A DNA stretch of 64,000 nt from Desulfotruncus arcticus DSM 17038 (GCF_900113335.1 NZ_FOOX01000014.1:96765-160764), one strand, 5' to 3'. Positions 1 to 7,956 are shown, counted from the stretch's first letter. Made by a program: numbers and translations. Notes: generated by a model from the letters alone, not told the origin.

Positions 1-248
1 AGCGGCAGGGTCAGCCACAGGCCGCTGGCTCTGACGCTGCCCATGTACCGCCCGAAGAAGGTCAGTACCCTGGCTTGATTGGGCTGGACAATAGTCAAGC
101 CGCTTAAAAGAACGATGCCCAGAATCAGCATTGGGACACCGGGAAACGGTGAACCACCAATGGTGATCAAGAAGGACCAAACCAGATAGGTTAGCAGCAC
201 TATCAGTGCCAGGAAGCCGTTTACTGCAAAAGCTTTTTTTTCGTTCAC
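1..248 (-). CDS. SPFH/band-7 family membrane protein, N-terminal part (runs off left edge)
   Basis: Reading leftwards from a GTG at 248-246, preceded by a CAGGAGGGAT ribosome binding site, gives about 82 residues before the window ends. They contain two hydrophobic stretches (around residues 12-30 and 38-55) and then IVQPNQARVLTFFGRYMG followed by VRASGLWLTLP. The phrase with QPNQ, VLTFFG and GLW is typical of the start of SPFH (stomatin/prohibitin/flotillin) proteins, which anchor by an N-terminal hairpin and form membrane scaffolds. The C-terminal SPFH core lies outside the window, so completeness cannot be judged. The family is recognised from a short segment only. Confidence 0.7.
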   Translation of the reverse strand, partial: MNEKKAFAVNGFLALIVLLTYLVWSFLITIGGSPFPGVPMLILGIVLLSGLTIVQPNQARVLTFFGRYMGSVRASGLWLTLP

Positions 249-622
249 TGAGTATCCCTCCTGTAAAAAATATTATTTTGATAGCAATATGATATCACTT
301 TAATGCCACTTAAGCAATTGGTTTTTAAAATAAAAAAGTTGCTTTAGTACCAGTACGGACGAATGGGGCGATGATCCGATGACAAGGGGACGCCCCCTTG
401 TTACCCAAACTCATAAGGGTTTTTAAACGTAATTTATTGGACAAGCCCATGGCGGCTGCCGGCTGAACTGCAATTGATTTTTTTAACAAAAACAGTAAAA
501 TGGGGATGATTTGCTCTGGATCGTGATTGCTGGTTGGTGTTTTTGTGGTATACTTTAAACAATATGAGCTTTATAAAATAAATCACTAATTCTTAATTGC
601 TAAATCCAAGGAGGTTTACGTT
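249..622. other. Intergenic region, AT-rich, with a short hairpin
   Basis: Between the divergent SPFH and zinc-ribbon genes. A G/C-rich hairpin (AAGGGG-acg-CCCCTT) lies near 379-396. It resembles the larger GGGGAC/GTCCCC palindromes near 45.2-45.6 kb and may be a degenerate copy. Nothing else is recognised. Confidence 0.4.
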
Positions 623-940
623 ATGAATTGTCCAAATTGCCAAAAACAACTACAGGGAGATTTTAAATTTTGCCCCAATTGTGGAATAGAGTTAAATAAA
701 AGCCTTTCCTGCCCCTCCTGCCATAAACAGCTGCAGCCGGAATGGGCCGCTTGCCCCTATTGCGGCAGCAGCTTAAAGGAGGCATCCCATAGACCTGCTG
801 CACAAAAGCAAGCGCCATCCCGCCGGCAGCCGGATGATCACTATCAGCCTCCATATGCGCATGGCCGCTATCACGGCAGCAGTTCAGGCAGGCACCGCGG
901 ACGCAAGAAGGGACTCTTGGGGCGTCTATTTTCTTCATGA
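623..940 (+). CDS. Double zinc-ribbon protein; in frame with the following kinase across one TGA
   Basis: The 105-residue product has a good AAGGAGG ribosome binding site and two CPxC-x(n)-CPxCG zinc ribbons: CPNC with CPNCG at about residues 3-21, and CPSC with CPYCG at about 30-48. A low-complexity Pro/Gln/His/Arg linker follows, ending in basic GRKKGLLGRLFSS. Such double zinc ribbons usually sit at the N terminus of larger signalling proteins. The stop codon TGA (938-940) is followed in the same frame by a complete protein-kinase fold beginning within a few codons. This gene may therefore be the N-terminal half of a zinc-ribbon kinase split by a nonsense codon. Function as a free protein is unknown. 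Confidence 0.75.
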   Translation: MNCPNCQKQLQGDFKFCPNCGIELNKSLSCPSCHKQLQPEWAACPYCGSSLKEASHRPAAQKQAPSRRQPDDHYQPPYAHGRYHGSSSGRHRGRKKGLLGRLFSS

Positions 941-1006
941 AAAGAACAGCCATGGATCAGGGATTATAGAATCGAGGAGTTTCTCGGGCGGGGCAGTTTT
1001 GGTGTT

Positions 1007-1762
1007 GTGATTAAAGCCAGGCGCAACAACAGTTTATATGCTATAAAGGCATTGATCAACAAAGCTGAGGATGTCGAGCTGTTTTTGGCGCACAAACTGG
1101 AAGCCGATATCCTCAGCCGTTTAAACCACCCCCGGATACCGGGGTTTATTGATGCCTTTACCTTTAAGGATGTCCATTACATTATTCAGGAATATATTGA
1201 AGGCCTGCCACTGAGCTATCATATTCACAACGGCCACAGATTTGATGAAGGCGGGGTTAAGCCGCTGCTTTTTCAACTGCTGACTATTCTTGATTATTTG
1301 CATTGTCCGCCCCAAAAGGAAAATGCTGTTGTACACCGTGATTTAAGGCTGTCCAATATATTGATTAACAGCAGTAAGATTTACCTTTTGGATTTTGGGC
1401 TGGCAAGATATCTTAATCCTGCCCGGTTCCCCCATGTGCCGGACCCTGCGCCGGGAAATGCCGGCTCAGATAACAGCACTCCCAACTGCTTGAATTATTC
1501 AGCTGCTAACAGGATTCCCGGAACGGAAACATACCGTCTGTTGCGCAGAGAAATCTTGCCCGGCAGTGATCTTTTCGGAGTTGGAGTTGTAGGCGTTGAC
1601 CTTTTTACAAACCTGATTGAAAACCCAAATTTAAATGAACCGTGGCAGAAAGTGCTGCCACTATCTGAAGACTTTATCAACTTCCTTGAGCAGCTTCTCA
1701 GCCGGAACAATGGCTTTAAGTCGGCCCCGGAAGCGATGCTGTATTTGGAGCTTATACAGTAG
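1007..1762 (+). CDS. Ser/Thr protein kinase-like domain lacking a proper start
   Basis: The domain carries the Hanks motifs: catalytic Lys in YAIKAL, alpha-C Glu in KLEADIL, catalytic loop HRDLRLSNIL, and DFG in LLDFGLAR, with an alpha-helical C lobe ending near residue 250. The glycine-rich ATP loop (FLGRGSFGVVIKA) is encoded at 980-1018, mostly upstream of the only usable start, a GTG at 1007 with no ribosome binding site. Between the TGA at 938-940 and 1007 the frame is open and has no ATG, GTG or TTG. The kinase is therefore intact only if it is translated as a continuation of the zinc-ribbon gene. It could be a recent nonsense mutant or a readthrough product. A strong terminator follows. 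Confidence 0.7.
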   Translation: MIKARRNNSLYAIKALINKAEDVELFLAHKLEADILSRLNHPRIPGFIDAFTFKDVHYIIQEYIEGLPLSYHIHNGHRFDEGGVKPLLFQLLTILDYLHCPPQKENAVVHRDLRLSNILINSSKIYLLDFGLARYLNPARFPHVPDPAPGNAGSDNSTPNCLNYSAANRIPGTETYRLLRREILPGSDLFGVGVVGVDLFTNLIENPNLNEPWQKVLPLSEDFINFLEQLLSRNNGFKSAPEAMLYLELIQ

Positions 1763-1771
1763 CTGTTTTAA

Positions 1772-1804
1772 AAAAGCCAAGGCCCGTAACGAGCCTTGGC
1801 TTTG
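1772..1804 (+). terminator. Rho-independent terminator after the kinase
   Basis: AAGCCAAGGC and GCCTTGGCTT form a 10-bp stem around a short loop, with a T-rich trailer. It lies just past the kinase stop codon. Confidence 0.8.
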
Positions 1805-1810
1805 CTGCGT

Positions 1811-1965
1811 GTGCGTCCGGCATGGGCAGCAACTTGGCGGTGAAAGTCCACTATGGGCTTTTGGCAGTTGAAACCATTAACCGAGAGCAAGGTGTCCATC
1901 ACGAGATGGAATCTGAAGGAAGCTGGAGGCAAAATCCTGGCCCGATGAGATAGGTTTGGCTTTGT
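1811..1965 (+). mobile_element. Group II intron 5' fragment (domain I remnant)
   Basis: The segment starts with the conserved group II intron 5' end GTGCG and continues with GGCGGTGAAAGTCC, GCAAGGTGTCCATC and GGAATCTGAAGGAAGCTGG. This order is characteristic of domain I of bacterial group II introns. The homology fades near 1965; no reverse transcriptase gene and no domain V are present, so only a 5' stump remains. The first base lies a few bases after the terminator stem. That is the insertion preference known for class C introns, which target the 3' side of intrinsic terminators. Confidence 0.7.
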
Positions 1966-2141
1966 GGACCCGAATAATAAATTTAGTATAATTTTTTAAT
2001 TAATTTCGCTATTGTCCAAGGCTTTTGCGCCAGGAGCATGGTATAAATATATTAGTAAGGAGCGACATATTCATAAAAAAGTCTATTAGATTATGTTTGA
2101 ATTGGAGTGGGTAAGGATAGAAAGAAGGTAGGGCAAAACAA

Positions 2142-2480
2142 ATGAATATCCAAATTTTCGGTGTGAAAAAATGCTTTGATACACAAAAGGCGGAGAGATA
2201 CTTTAAAGAAAGAAATATTAAATACCAATATATTGACCTGGCCAAATATGGGTTAAGTAAAGGTGAATTTTCAAGTGTTAAAGCTGCAGTAGGGCTAAGG
2301 GCATTAATAAACAGTAAAGCGAAGGAATATAAGCTGCTTAATATGCACCGCCTTGGAACTGGAAGCGTTGCGGAAGAAATTCTTTTTAAAAACCCAAAAC
2401 TTTATCAATCCCCAATTGTCAGGAATGGTAAACATGCTACAGTTGGGTATAGTCCTGATGTATGGAATAATTGGGAGTAA
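2142..2480 (+). CDS. ArsC/Spx-type thioredoxin-fold protein
   Basis: The 112-residue product opens with MNIQIFGVKKCFDTQKAERYF: a beta strand, then a single Cys followed by the helix with KA, as in ArsC-family proteins (arsenate reductase, Spx, MgsR, YfgD). The second half (SPIVRNGKHATVGYSPDVW) matches the family's conserved proline loop and the terminal strand with a glycine. Only one redox Cys sits at the N-terminal active-site position, and no CxxC is present, so it is not a classical Spx redox switch. A weak ribosome binding site precedes the ATG. It is followed closely by the ywbE-like gene. Substrate is unknown. Confidence 0.7.
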   Translation: MNIQIFGVKKCFDTQKAERYFKERNIKYQYIDLAKYGLSKGEFSSVKAAVGLRALINSKAKEYKLLNMHRLGTGSVAEEILFKNPKLYQSPIVRNGKHATVGYSPDVWNNWE

Positions 2481-2492
2481 AAGGTGGTATCT

Positions 2493-2687
2493 ATGGAAGG
2501 TCAAAATAGGAAAAATATTTATCCGGGGATAACTGTGGAGATTGTTTTGAAAAAAGATCAAGGTACAGGGAAAAGGACACGTGGAGTGGTCAAAGATGTC
2601 CTAACAAACTCAATGACACATCCGAGAGGAATTAAGGTAAGACTTGTCGATGGACAGATTGGAAGAGTCCAGGAAATTATAAAATGA
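2493..2687 (+). CDS. YwbE family protein (DUF2196)
   Basis: The 64-residue protein contains IYPGITVEIVLKKDQGTGKR, TRGVVKDVLTNS, HPRGIKVRL and GRVQEI. This is the full length and pattern of the YwbE family, a small beta-barrel protein that is conserved but uncharacterised. The ATG at 2493 is preferred over an in-frame GTG nine bases upstream because AAAGGTGG sits at the right distance from it. It probably shares a transcript with the ArsC-like gene 12 bases upstream. Confidence 0.75.
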   Translation: MEGQNRKNIYPGITVEIVLKKDQGTGKRTRGVVKDVLTNSMTHPRGIKVRLVDGQIGRVQEIIK

Positions 2688-2782
2688 TTTCTAGCGGGGT
2701 AATTTTAAAGATATTTACAGATAAGGAGCATCTGCTTTCGGGCAGGTGCTATTGATTGTATGGGGTAAATAAATGAAAAATA

Positions 2783-2923
2783 AATCAAGCTAAAACCGCC
2801 ATAGAAGAGCAAGGCGTTAATATATTATATCTCTCCTTTGGTTTTTTAAAATGGAAAGAGATTAACGAATCTGAGCAGATAATAACATCACCTATCGTGC
2901 TTGTCCCGGTAATACTAAGGGGA
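2783..2923 (+). pseudogene. Decayed fragment of a DUF4011-type helicase gene
   Basis: An open stretch without a start codon encodes AKTAIEEQGVNILYLSFGFL, then KWKE, and later SPIVLVPVILR. This is the recognisable start of the DUF4011 domain (AIEEQGVNxLYLALGFLKW...PLxLVPVxL) found at the N terminus of very large superfamily 1 helicase/nuclease proteins, often in defence islands. Only about 45 codons survive. Homology stops at a G-rich run (2922-2937), and no helicase motifs follow. It is a remnant, not a functional gene. Confidence 0.6.
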
Positions 2924-2967
2924 CGGGGGGGGGCGGCAGGGTCTAAAACAATTAATTTTTATAATAA

Positions 2968-2998
2968 AGAAGGCCCGGAACCCGGGCCTTAGCTTTTT
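2968..2998 (-). terminator. Terminator-like hairpin downstream of glpX
   Basis: AAGGCCCGG and CCCGGGCCTT form a perfect G/C-rich stem with A/T-rich flanks on both sides. It is placed to end glpX transcription on the minus strand. Confidence 0.65.
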
Positions 2999-3008
2999 GA
3001 ACCCTATT

Positions 3009-3986
3009 CTATTTTTCCTTGATCAGCGAATAGTGCGGTTTATACTGCAGATTATGTACCGTATTGATCGTGCGAACTGTTCTGCTCTTGGCCCGCATTA
3101 CCAGCGAATAGGTTTCGGCAATTTCGCCTCCGCGGAAGCGCACGCCTTTGAGCAATTCTCCGTCTGTAACTCCGGTGGCGGCAAAGATGGCGTCGTCACC
3201 CTTGACCAGATCGTTCATGGTCAGGATGCGGTTGGGGTCCTGAATGCCCATGCTCAGGCAGCGCTGGTATTCGGCATCGTCCTCGGGCACCAGCCGGGCC
3301 TGCATGTCGCCGCCCAGGCACTTGAGTGCCGCCGCGGCGATAACCCCTTCCGGCGCGCCGCCGATTCCCGCGCAAATGTCAATGCCGGTATCTTCAAAGG
3401 CAGTAGCCAGCGCCGCCGCCACGTCTCCGTCGCCGATCAGGCGCACCCTGGCCCCCGCGCCCCGCACAGCTTCTATTAATTCCTGGTGGCGCGGCCGGTC
3501 CAAAATCATTACGGTGCAGTCAACAATGCGCTTATTATTTGCTTTGGCCACAATTTCCAAAGTTTTTTCGATGGGGTCATCCAGATTAATTAAACCAGCT
3601 GCCTTAGGCCCTACAGCCAGTTTTTGCATATACATATCCGGAGCGTGCAGCAGGTTGCCCCGGTCGGCAATAGCGATTACCGACATAGCGTTGGGCAGTC
3701 CCTTGGCCAATATATTCGTGCCCTCCAGGGGGTCTACGGCCACATCTACCTCGGGAGTTTGCGAGTTGCCAACTTTTTCACCGATATAAAGCATCGGAGC
3801 TTCGTCCATTTCACCTTCACCGATAACCACGGTTCCGTTCACACAGACTGAATCAAACATGGTCCGCATGGCGTTGGTGGCCGCGTCGTCGGCTTCAATT
3901 TTGCGCCCGCGCCCCATCCACTGCGCTGATGCCAGCGCCGCCATTTCCGTAACGCGCACCAGTTCCAGTGTCAGTTCTCTTTCCAT
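3009..3986 (-). CDS. glpX: Fructose-1,6-bisphosphatase class II
   Basis: GlpX hydrolyses fructose-1,6-bisphosphate to fructose-6-phosphate in cytosolic gluconeogenesis. The 325-residue product is full length. It has the family phrases at the expected places: [11 protein letters not shown] near residue 16, [15 protein letters not shown] near 57, the metal-binding DPLEGTN near 85, and [18 protein letters not shown] near 208. A GGAGACGAG ribosome binding site precedes the ATG. It is transcribed alone, divergently from argH. For an organism using C1 compounds, gluconeogenic FBPase is expected. Confidence 0.93.
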   Translation of the reverse strand: MERELTLELVRVTEMAALASAQWMGRGRKIEADDAATNAMRTMFDSVCVNGTVVIGEGEMDEAPMLYIGEKVGNSQTPEVDVAVDPLEGTNILAKGLPNAMSVIAIADRGNLLHAPDMYMQKLAVGPKAAGLINLDDPIEKTLEIVAKANNKRIVDCTVMILDRPRHQELIEAVRGAGARVRLIGDGDVAAALATAFEDTGIDICAGIGGAPEGVIAAAALKCLGGDMQARLVPEDDAEYQRCLSMGIQDPNRILTMNDLVKGDDAIFAATGVTDGELLKGVRFRGGEIAETYSLVMRAKSRTVRTINTVHNLQYKPHYSLIKEK

Positions 3987-4066
3987 TGAACTCGTCTCCT
4001 TTGTTAAAAGCTTACATGTAACAATTTCATTTTAACATATTTATTAACTAATGGGTCATTTAGTAT

Positions 4067-4086
4067 AACATTTTTTCGAAAATGTT
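4067..4086. promoter_or_regulatory. Perfect palindrome upstream of glpX
   Basis: AACATTTT-TTCG-AAAATGTT is an 8+8 inverted repeat about 85 bases upstream of the glpX start, in an AT-rich promoter region. It could be an operator or part of the promoter. No regulator is identified. Confidence 0.35.
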
Positions 4087-4228
4087 TTATACGCTTTCGT
4101 CAAAATCAGCTTATATATTTCATTTGTTCTAAAAAAACGACCTGATTACTATAATATTGGGCTTGGCATGTGGTAAAATATCCGGGGGTATAATAATTTT
4201 TTGGTAACTGTCAGTATCTGTAAATATT

Positions 4229-4300
4229 AGGAGTCAGAAGTCAGGAGTCAGAATAAAAGGACCGGCTTGGTGTATTCTGACTCCTGACTTCTGACTCCTG
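4229..4300. repeat. Family 1 palindromic repeat upstream of argH
   Basis: AGGAGTCAGAAGTCAGGAGT plus CAGAATA is answered, after a 15-base loop, by the exact inverted sequence ending TGACTTCTGACTCCT. The result is a near-perfect 27-bp hairpin ending 18 bases before the argH ATG. It is the cleanest copy of the repeat family seen throughout the window. Confidence 0.85.
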
Positions 4301-4317
4301 GATTGAGGAGTGGTAGC

Positions 4318-5697
4318 ATGTCCAAACTATGGGGAGGGCGCTTTCAAAAGGAGACGGACAGCCTGGTGGATGATTTTCATTCATCCATATCCTTTGACAG
4401 CCGCCTGTACAAATATGATATAACCGGCAGTATCGCCCATGCCGCAATGCTGGCCCGGGTTGGCATAATCAGCCTGGAAGAATCGGAAACAATAACGCGC
4501 GGCCTGCAGGGCATACTGGCTGATATTGAGGCCGGGCTGGTGGAATTCTCCGTATCCGCCGAGGACATCCACATGAATGTCGAGCAGCTTTTAATAGAAA
4601 GAATCGGTGAAGTGGGCAAAAAGCTGCACACCGCCCGCAGCCGCAACGACCAGGTGGCCCTGGATGTCCGCATGTACCTCAGAGATGAAATAGATGCTGT
4701 GCTGGAGCTTTTGGGGCAGTTGAATGTTACCCTGCTGGATTTGGCCGAACAGCATATTGATACGGTCATGCCCGGGTATACCCATCTGCAGCGCGCCCAG
4801 CCGGTTAACCTGGCCCATCACTTGCTGGCGTACTGCCAGATGTTTTACCGGGATATGGACAGGCTGCGGGACTGCCGCCGGCGGGTAAATGTCATGCCGC
4901 TGGGCGCCGGAGCGCTGGCTGGGACCACTTTCCCCCTGGACCGGGCATTCGTGGCCCGGGAGCTGGGGTTTGACGCCATCACCGAAAACAGTCTTGATGC
5001 CGTAAGCGACCGTGATTTTGCAGTGGAATTTGCGGCGGCCGCTGCGCTGGTGATGGTGCACCTGAGCCGGTTCTGCGAGGAAATAATCCTATGGTCAACC
5101 AGTGAATTCAGCTTTGTTGAATTGGATGACGCCTATAGCACCGGCAGCAGCATGATGCCGCAAAAGAAGAATCCCGATGTGGCGGAGCTCATCAAGGGCA
5201 AAAGCGGCAGGGTTTTCGGCGACCTAACCACTCTGCTGGTGATGCTCAAAGGGCTGCCCCTGGCTTATAACAAGGATATGCAGGAAGATAAAGAAGCGCT
5301 GTTTGACGCGGTGGATACGGTTAAAAAATGTCTGCTTATTTTCCGCCCCATGCTGGCGACGATGAGGGTTAAAAAAGACAACCTGGCCCGGGCCGCCCGG
5401 GGAGGGTTCACCAATGCCACCGATTTGGCCGACTACCTGGTGGAAAAGGGCGTGCCTTTCAGGGAAGCACATGAAATAGTCGGCCGGGCAGTGGCCTATT
5501 GCATTGAAAGGGCAGGCAATTTGGATGATTTAACCCTGGAGGAATTTAACCGTTTTTCACCGGTAATCGATGAAGAGGTTTACAGCGCCATTGGCATCGA
5601 CCATTGTGTGGCGGCCCGCAAGGTTCCGGGAGGTCCGGCCCCGGAAGCTGTCCGGGAGAGCATTGCCAAAATGCGCGGCAGGGTGGGTTTATTATGA
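4318..5697 (+). CDS. argH: Argininosuccinate lyase
   Basis: ArgH cleaves argininosuccinate to arginine and fumarate, the last step of arginine synthesis. The 459-residue protein shows MSKLWGGRF at the start, the HTARSRNDQV motif near 110, TVMPGYTHLQRAQPV near 155, and the signature GSSMMPQKKNPD near 275, which carries the catalytic Ser loop. The ATG at 4318 follows GAGGAGTGG; a longer in-frame start at 4303 lies inside the repeat and is less likely. argG is not adjacent. The stop codon overlaps the start of the DUF445 gene (ATGA), so the two are translationally coupled. Confidence 0.95.
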   Translation: MSKLWGGRFQKETDSLVDDFHSSISFDSRLYKYDITGSIAHAAMLARVGIISLEESETITRGLQGILADIEAGLVEFSVSAEDIHMNVEQLLIERIGEVGKKLHTARSRNDQVALDVRMYLRDEIDAVLELLGQLNVTLLDLAEQHIDTVMPGYTHLQRAQPVNLAHHLLAYCQMFYRDMDRLRDCRRRVNVMPLGAGALAGTTFPLDRAFVARELGFDAITENSLDAVSDRDFAVEFAAAAALVMVHLSRFCEEIILWSTSEFSFVELDDAYSTGSSMMPQKKNPDVAELIKGKSGRVFGDLTTLLVMLKGLPLAYNKDMQEDKEALFDAVDTVKKCLLIFRPMLATMRVKKDNLARAARGGFTNATDLADYLVEKGVPFREAHEIVGRAVAYCIERAGNLDDLTLEEFNRFSPVIDEEVYSAIGIDHCVAARKVPGGPAPEAVRESIAKMRGRVGLL

Positions 5698-7238
5698 ACT
5701 GGCAGCAAGCTGCCCTGGCCGTGCTGGTTGGGGCCGTAATCGGTTATATTACCAACTGGATTGCTATTCGCATGTTATTCCGGCCTCTTTATGAAAGAAA
5801 GCTGATGGGTATGCATGTCCCTTTTACCCCGGGAGTCATTCCCCGGGGTAAGACACGTCTGGCTAAAGGCATAGGTGATGCTGTGGGCGGAATGCTGCTG
5901 ACAGAGGAAAAAGTAGTGCAGCACCTGCTGCGGCCGGATTCCGAAGAAAAAGTTCAGCATTTCCTGGATAACAGGATTGCTGAAATGCGCCGGCGGGACG
6001 CGACGGTCGGTGAAACCTTGGCCCTGCCGCCCGGTGAGCAGCCCGCGGCTGATTTAAAACAATGGTTTGCCACCATCGCGGTAAACGTTGCCCGGAGCGA
6101 TGAATTTCGCCGGACCGCCGCCCGTGCCGCCGCAGATTTGACCGGTTCTCTTCTGGACAAGCAAGTGGGACCTGCAATAGAAATTATCGGCCGGGCACGG
6201 TTTAGAGCATGGTTGGAACAGGTCAACGCCGGCTTGCTGGCAGGTGAAGCGGGCGATAATTTGCGGAGCAGGCTGGTTAATATAATAGAAGATTTTTTAA
6301 ACAGCCCCAAAACTGTGCGGGAATACCTTCCGGAAGCGTTAATAGAAGGGGTGCACCGGTTTATTGACGACCAGGCCCCCCGTATCGGCAGCGCCGTTGA
6401 ACAGTACTTGTCCTCCAGGAGTGCACACCGGGCGATCAAAAACAGGTTAAACCATTTTTTTGAAAGTACGGCGTTAAAACGGATGCTCAACGGAGTTTTC
6501 AGCCTGCTGGGAACCGGCACCGACGCCCTTACGGAAAAGTTGGCCGCGGAAATAGCCATGTTCCTGGCTGATGAGCAAAACCGGGCGGAAATTATCAAAC
6601 GCCTGCACCAGCTGGCGGATGAGGCTATGGAAAAAAGCATTGCTGATATTGCTGCGGCGCTGGATGAGGCGGGGAAAAAGGAAAAAGCAGAGGAGATTGC
6701 CTCCTGGCTGCTGGAAAAAATGCGTAATCCCGGCCTGGGGCTGTCGATCCCGGAAATTGTTGAGCAACTGGTGGAGCGCAACAGTGATAAAACCTGGCGC
6801 GAGATATTCAGCATCAGTGAGCCCGGCCCGTGGGAGGCGCTGGAGTCGTTTTTCGACCGCCTGTTGCAACAAACACAAAGCAGCGCTGGGTATGCCCAAA
6901 AAGTTAAGCAGCTGGCAGACCGCTGTATCGACGGGCTGCTGCAGGCTAAAATGAGTTATGTTTTGGAGCTGCTGCCGGATGACGCCAGGGAAAACCCCGG
7001 GCGTTTGGCGCTGGGCCTGTATCGTTTTCTGGTCCAAAAACAGGTCCCCGGCCTGGTTAGATTTTTAGATGTCAACGCCATGATTCGCCGGCAGGTGGAG
7101 GAATTAGACGTGCTGCAGGTGGAGGAGCTGCTGTTGGGCATAATGCGCCGCGAGCTGGTGGCGATCACCTGGCTCGGGGGACTGCTGGGCGCCATTTTAG
7201 GACTGGTCATGGTCGGAATGCAGTATCTGGCCAAATAA
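5694..7238 (+). CDS. DUF445 family membrane protein (YheB-like)
   Basis: The 514-residue protein begins with a transmembrane helix and the family hallmark GAVIGYITNWIAIRMLFRP, then HVPFTPGVIPRGKTRLAKGI. A long amphipathic helical middle of about 400 residues follows, and a final transmembrane helix (WLGGLLGAILGLVMVGMQYL). This N-in/C-in architecture with a large helical domain is that of DUF445. Molecular function is not established. The ATG at 5694 overlaps the argH stop codon. No known link to arginine synthesis exists, so co-transcription may be incidental. Confidence 0.85.
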   Translation: MNWQQAALAVLVGAVIGYITNWIAIRMLFRPLYERKLMGMHVPFTPGVIPRGKTRLAKGIGDAVGGMLLTEEKVVQHLLRPDSEEKVQHFLDNRIAEMRRRDATVGETLALPPGEQPAADLKQWFATIAVNVARSDEFRRTAARAAADLTGSLLDKQVGPAIEIIGRARFRAWLEQVNAGLLAGEAGDNLRSRLVNIIEDFLNSPKTVREYLPEALIEGVHRFIDDQAPRIGSAVEQYLSSRSAHRAIKNRLNHFFESTALKRMLNGVFSLLGTGTDALTEKLAAEIAMFLADEQNRAEIIKRLHQLADEAMEKSIADIAAALDEAGKKEKAEEIASWLLEKMRNPGLGLSIPEIVEQLVERNSDKTWREIFSISEPGPWEALESFFDRLLQQTQSSAGYAQKVKQLADRCIDGLLQAKMSYVLELLPDDARENPGRLALGLYRFLVQKQVPGLVRFLDVNAMIRRQVEELDVLQVEELLLGIMRRELVAITWLGGLLGAILGLVMVGMQYLAK

Positions 7239-7251
7239 TGCTCACAAACTG

Positions 7252-7281
7252 TTGACCGATATAACGATTATACGGTATACT
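7252..7281 (+). promoter_or_regulatory. Sigma-A promoter for the ilv-leu leader
   Basis: TTGACC (7252-7257), 18-base spacer, TATACT (7276-7281). It lies just after the DUF445 stop and about 220 bases upstream of the T-box. Confidence 0.6.
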
Positions 7282-7299
7282 TTTAAAATAAGTTTTACT

Positions 7300-7490
7300 T
7301 CAGGAGTCAGGAGTCAGAATTCAGTAGTCCTGAACACGGTTCTTTTCATGTTCATTCAATTCCTGATTTCTAAACAGTAAAGTTTTTAAATCAGTTTCAA
7401 TTCCAACTCAGTAATCAGTGCTCAGAATTCAGAATTAGTTATTGATAAGGCCTAAATATGGTTTTTTTCATTCTGACTCCTGACTCCTAA
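7300..7490. repeat. Family 1 repeats between promoter and T-box
   Basis: AGGAGTCAGGAGTCAGAATT at the left and its inverse ATTCTGACTCCTGACTCCTA at the right. Between them are degenerate direct copies (CAGAATTCAGAATT). The pair can form a long hairpin in the leader RNA. No gene is seen here. Confidence 0.75.
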
Positions 7491-7504
7491 TATTCTGTAA
7501 AAGT

Positions 7505-7780
7505 TATGAAGGGGAGCAATGCCTGGAAAACCGTGCCACAGAGAGCCGGGGATGCTGAAAACCGGCGCCCGGAACAGGTATGACATCGCCCTGGAACTGC
7601 TTCGCTGAAAGGTTCTTCCCGTAAGCGAAGACGGGAGTGGCCCGTTATCGCTGTAGTGTTTACGAGACATGCTGAGAGGCTTTCGCCGTGAGGCGGAGGC
7701 AAGCAGGGTGGTACCGCGTGAGGAGATTATACCTCTCGTCCCTGGTTGGTTGTGCCAACCAGATACGGGAGGTTTTTAAT
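7505..7780 (+). ncRNA. T-box riboswitch, apparent isoleucine specifier, with terminator
   Basis: Stem I contains the AGAGAG distal motif and GCTGAAA. The T-box AGGGTGGTACCGCG at 7705-7718 is canonical. The terminator ACCTCTCGT...ACGGGAGGT plus T-run spans 7731-7777 and competes with the antiterminator. The codon in the specifier position (3' side of stem I, followed by a purine and then CCCTGGA) is ATC at 7585-7587, which would read uncharged tRNA-Ile. This fits the downstream ilv genes. The specifier was assigned by alignment by eye, not by folding. Confidence 0.88.
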
Positions 7781-7803
7781 TTTATACACCTTTATAAAGA
7801 GGG

Positions 7804-7920
7804 AAGTGTACCTAGGGTTCCGCCTCCTGCGGGAGGGACTGGACCGAGCGGTACAGACCAAAGGGGATGTAATCCCCGGAGGTTACACCGTGGGGATAAA
7901 AGACCCAGCGGATAGGTTCC
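7804..7920 (+). ncRNA. ykkC-family riboswitch aptamer, probable ppGpp class (subtype 2a)
   Basis: The conserved ykkC phrase CTAGGGTTCCG (7812-7822) is followed by GGACTGGACCGAGCGGTACAG and by GGGATAAAAGACCC (from 7893). GTGTACC at the 5' end pairs with GGTTACAC (7881-7888) to close P1. This core is shared by the guanidine-I, ppGpp and PRPP classes. Class is inferred from context: ppGpp riboswitches are known in front of branched-chain amino acid genes such as ilvE. The expected logic is ON, since ppGpp binding would hold 7893-7916 away from the following terminator. Confidence 0.8.
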
Positions 7921-7956
7921 ACTCTTGGAAAATATCGGCGGGGTCTTATTTTTATT
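7900..7956 (+). terminator. Expression-platform terminator of the ykkC-type riboswitch
   Basis: AAGACCCAGCGGATA (7900-7914) pairs almost fully with TATCGGCGGGGTCTT (7933-7947) and is followed by a T-rich tract. The left arm overlaps the conserved 3' end of the aptamer (GGGATAAAAGACCC), so ligand-bound aptamer and terminator are mutually exclusive. Confidence 0.8.

Noticed and set aside
938..1000. Selenocysteine insertion at the zinc-ribbon/kinase TGA
   Set aside because: No convincing SECIS-like stem was seen and neither domain normally uses selenocysteine there; nonsense mutation or suppression is simpler. Kept only as an alternative in the finding.
5954..6814. 286-codon minus-strand frame inside the DUF445 gene
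   Set aside because: Antisense shadow of the DUF445 coding region; composition is unlike a protein.
7595..7600. Leucine CTG as specifier of the first T-box
   Set aside because: It is followed by C rather than a purine and lies in the base helix of stem I; ATC at 7585 fits better.
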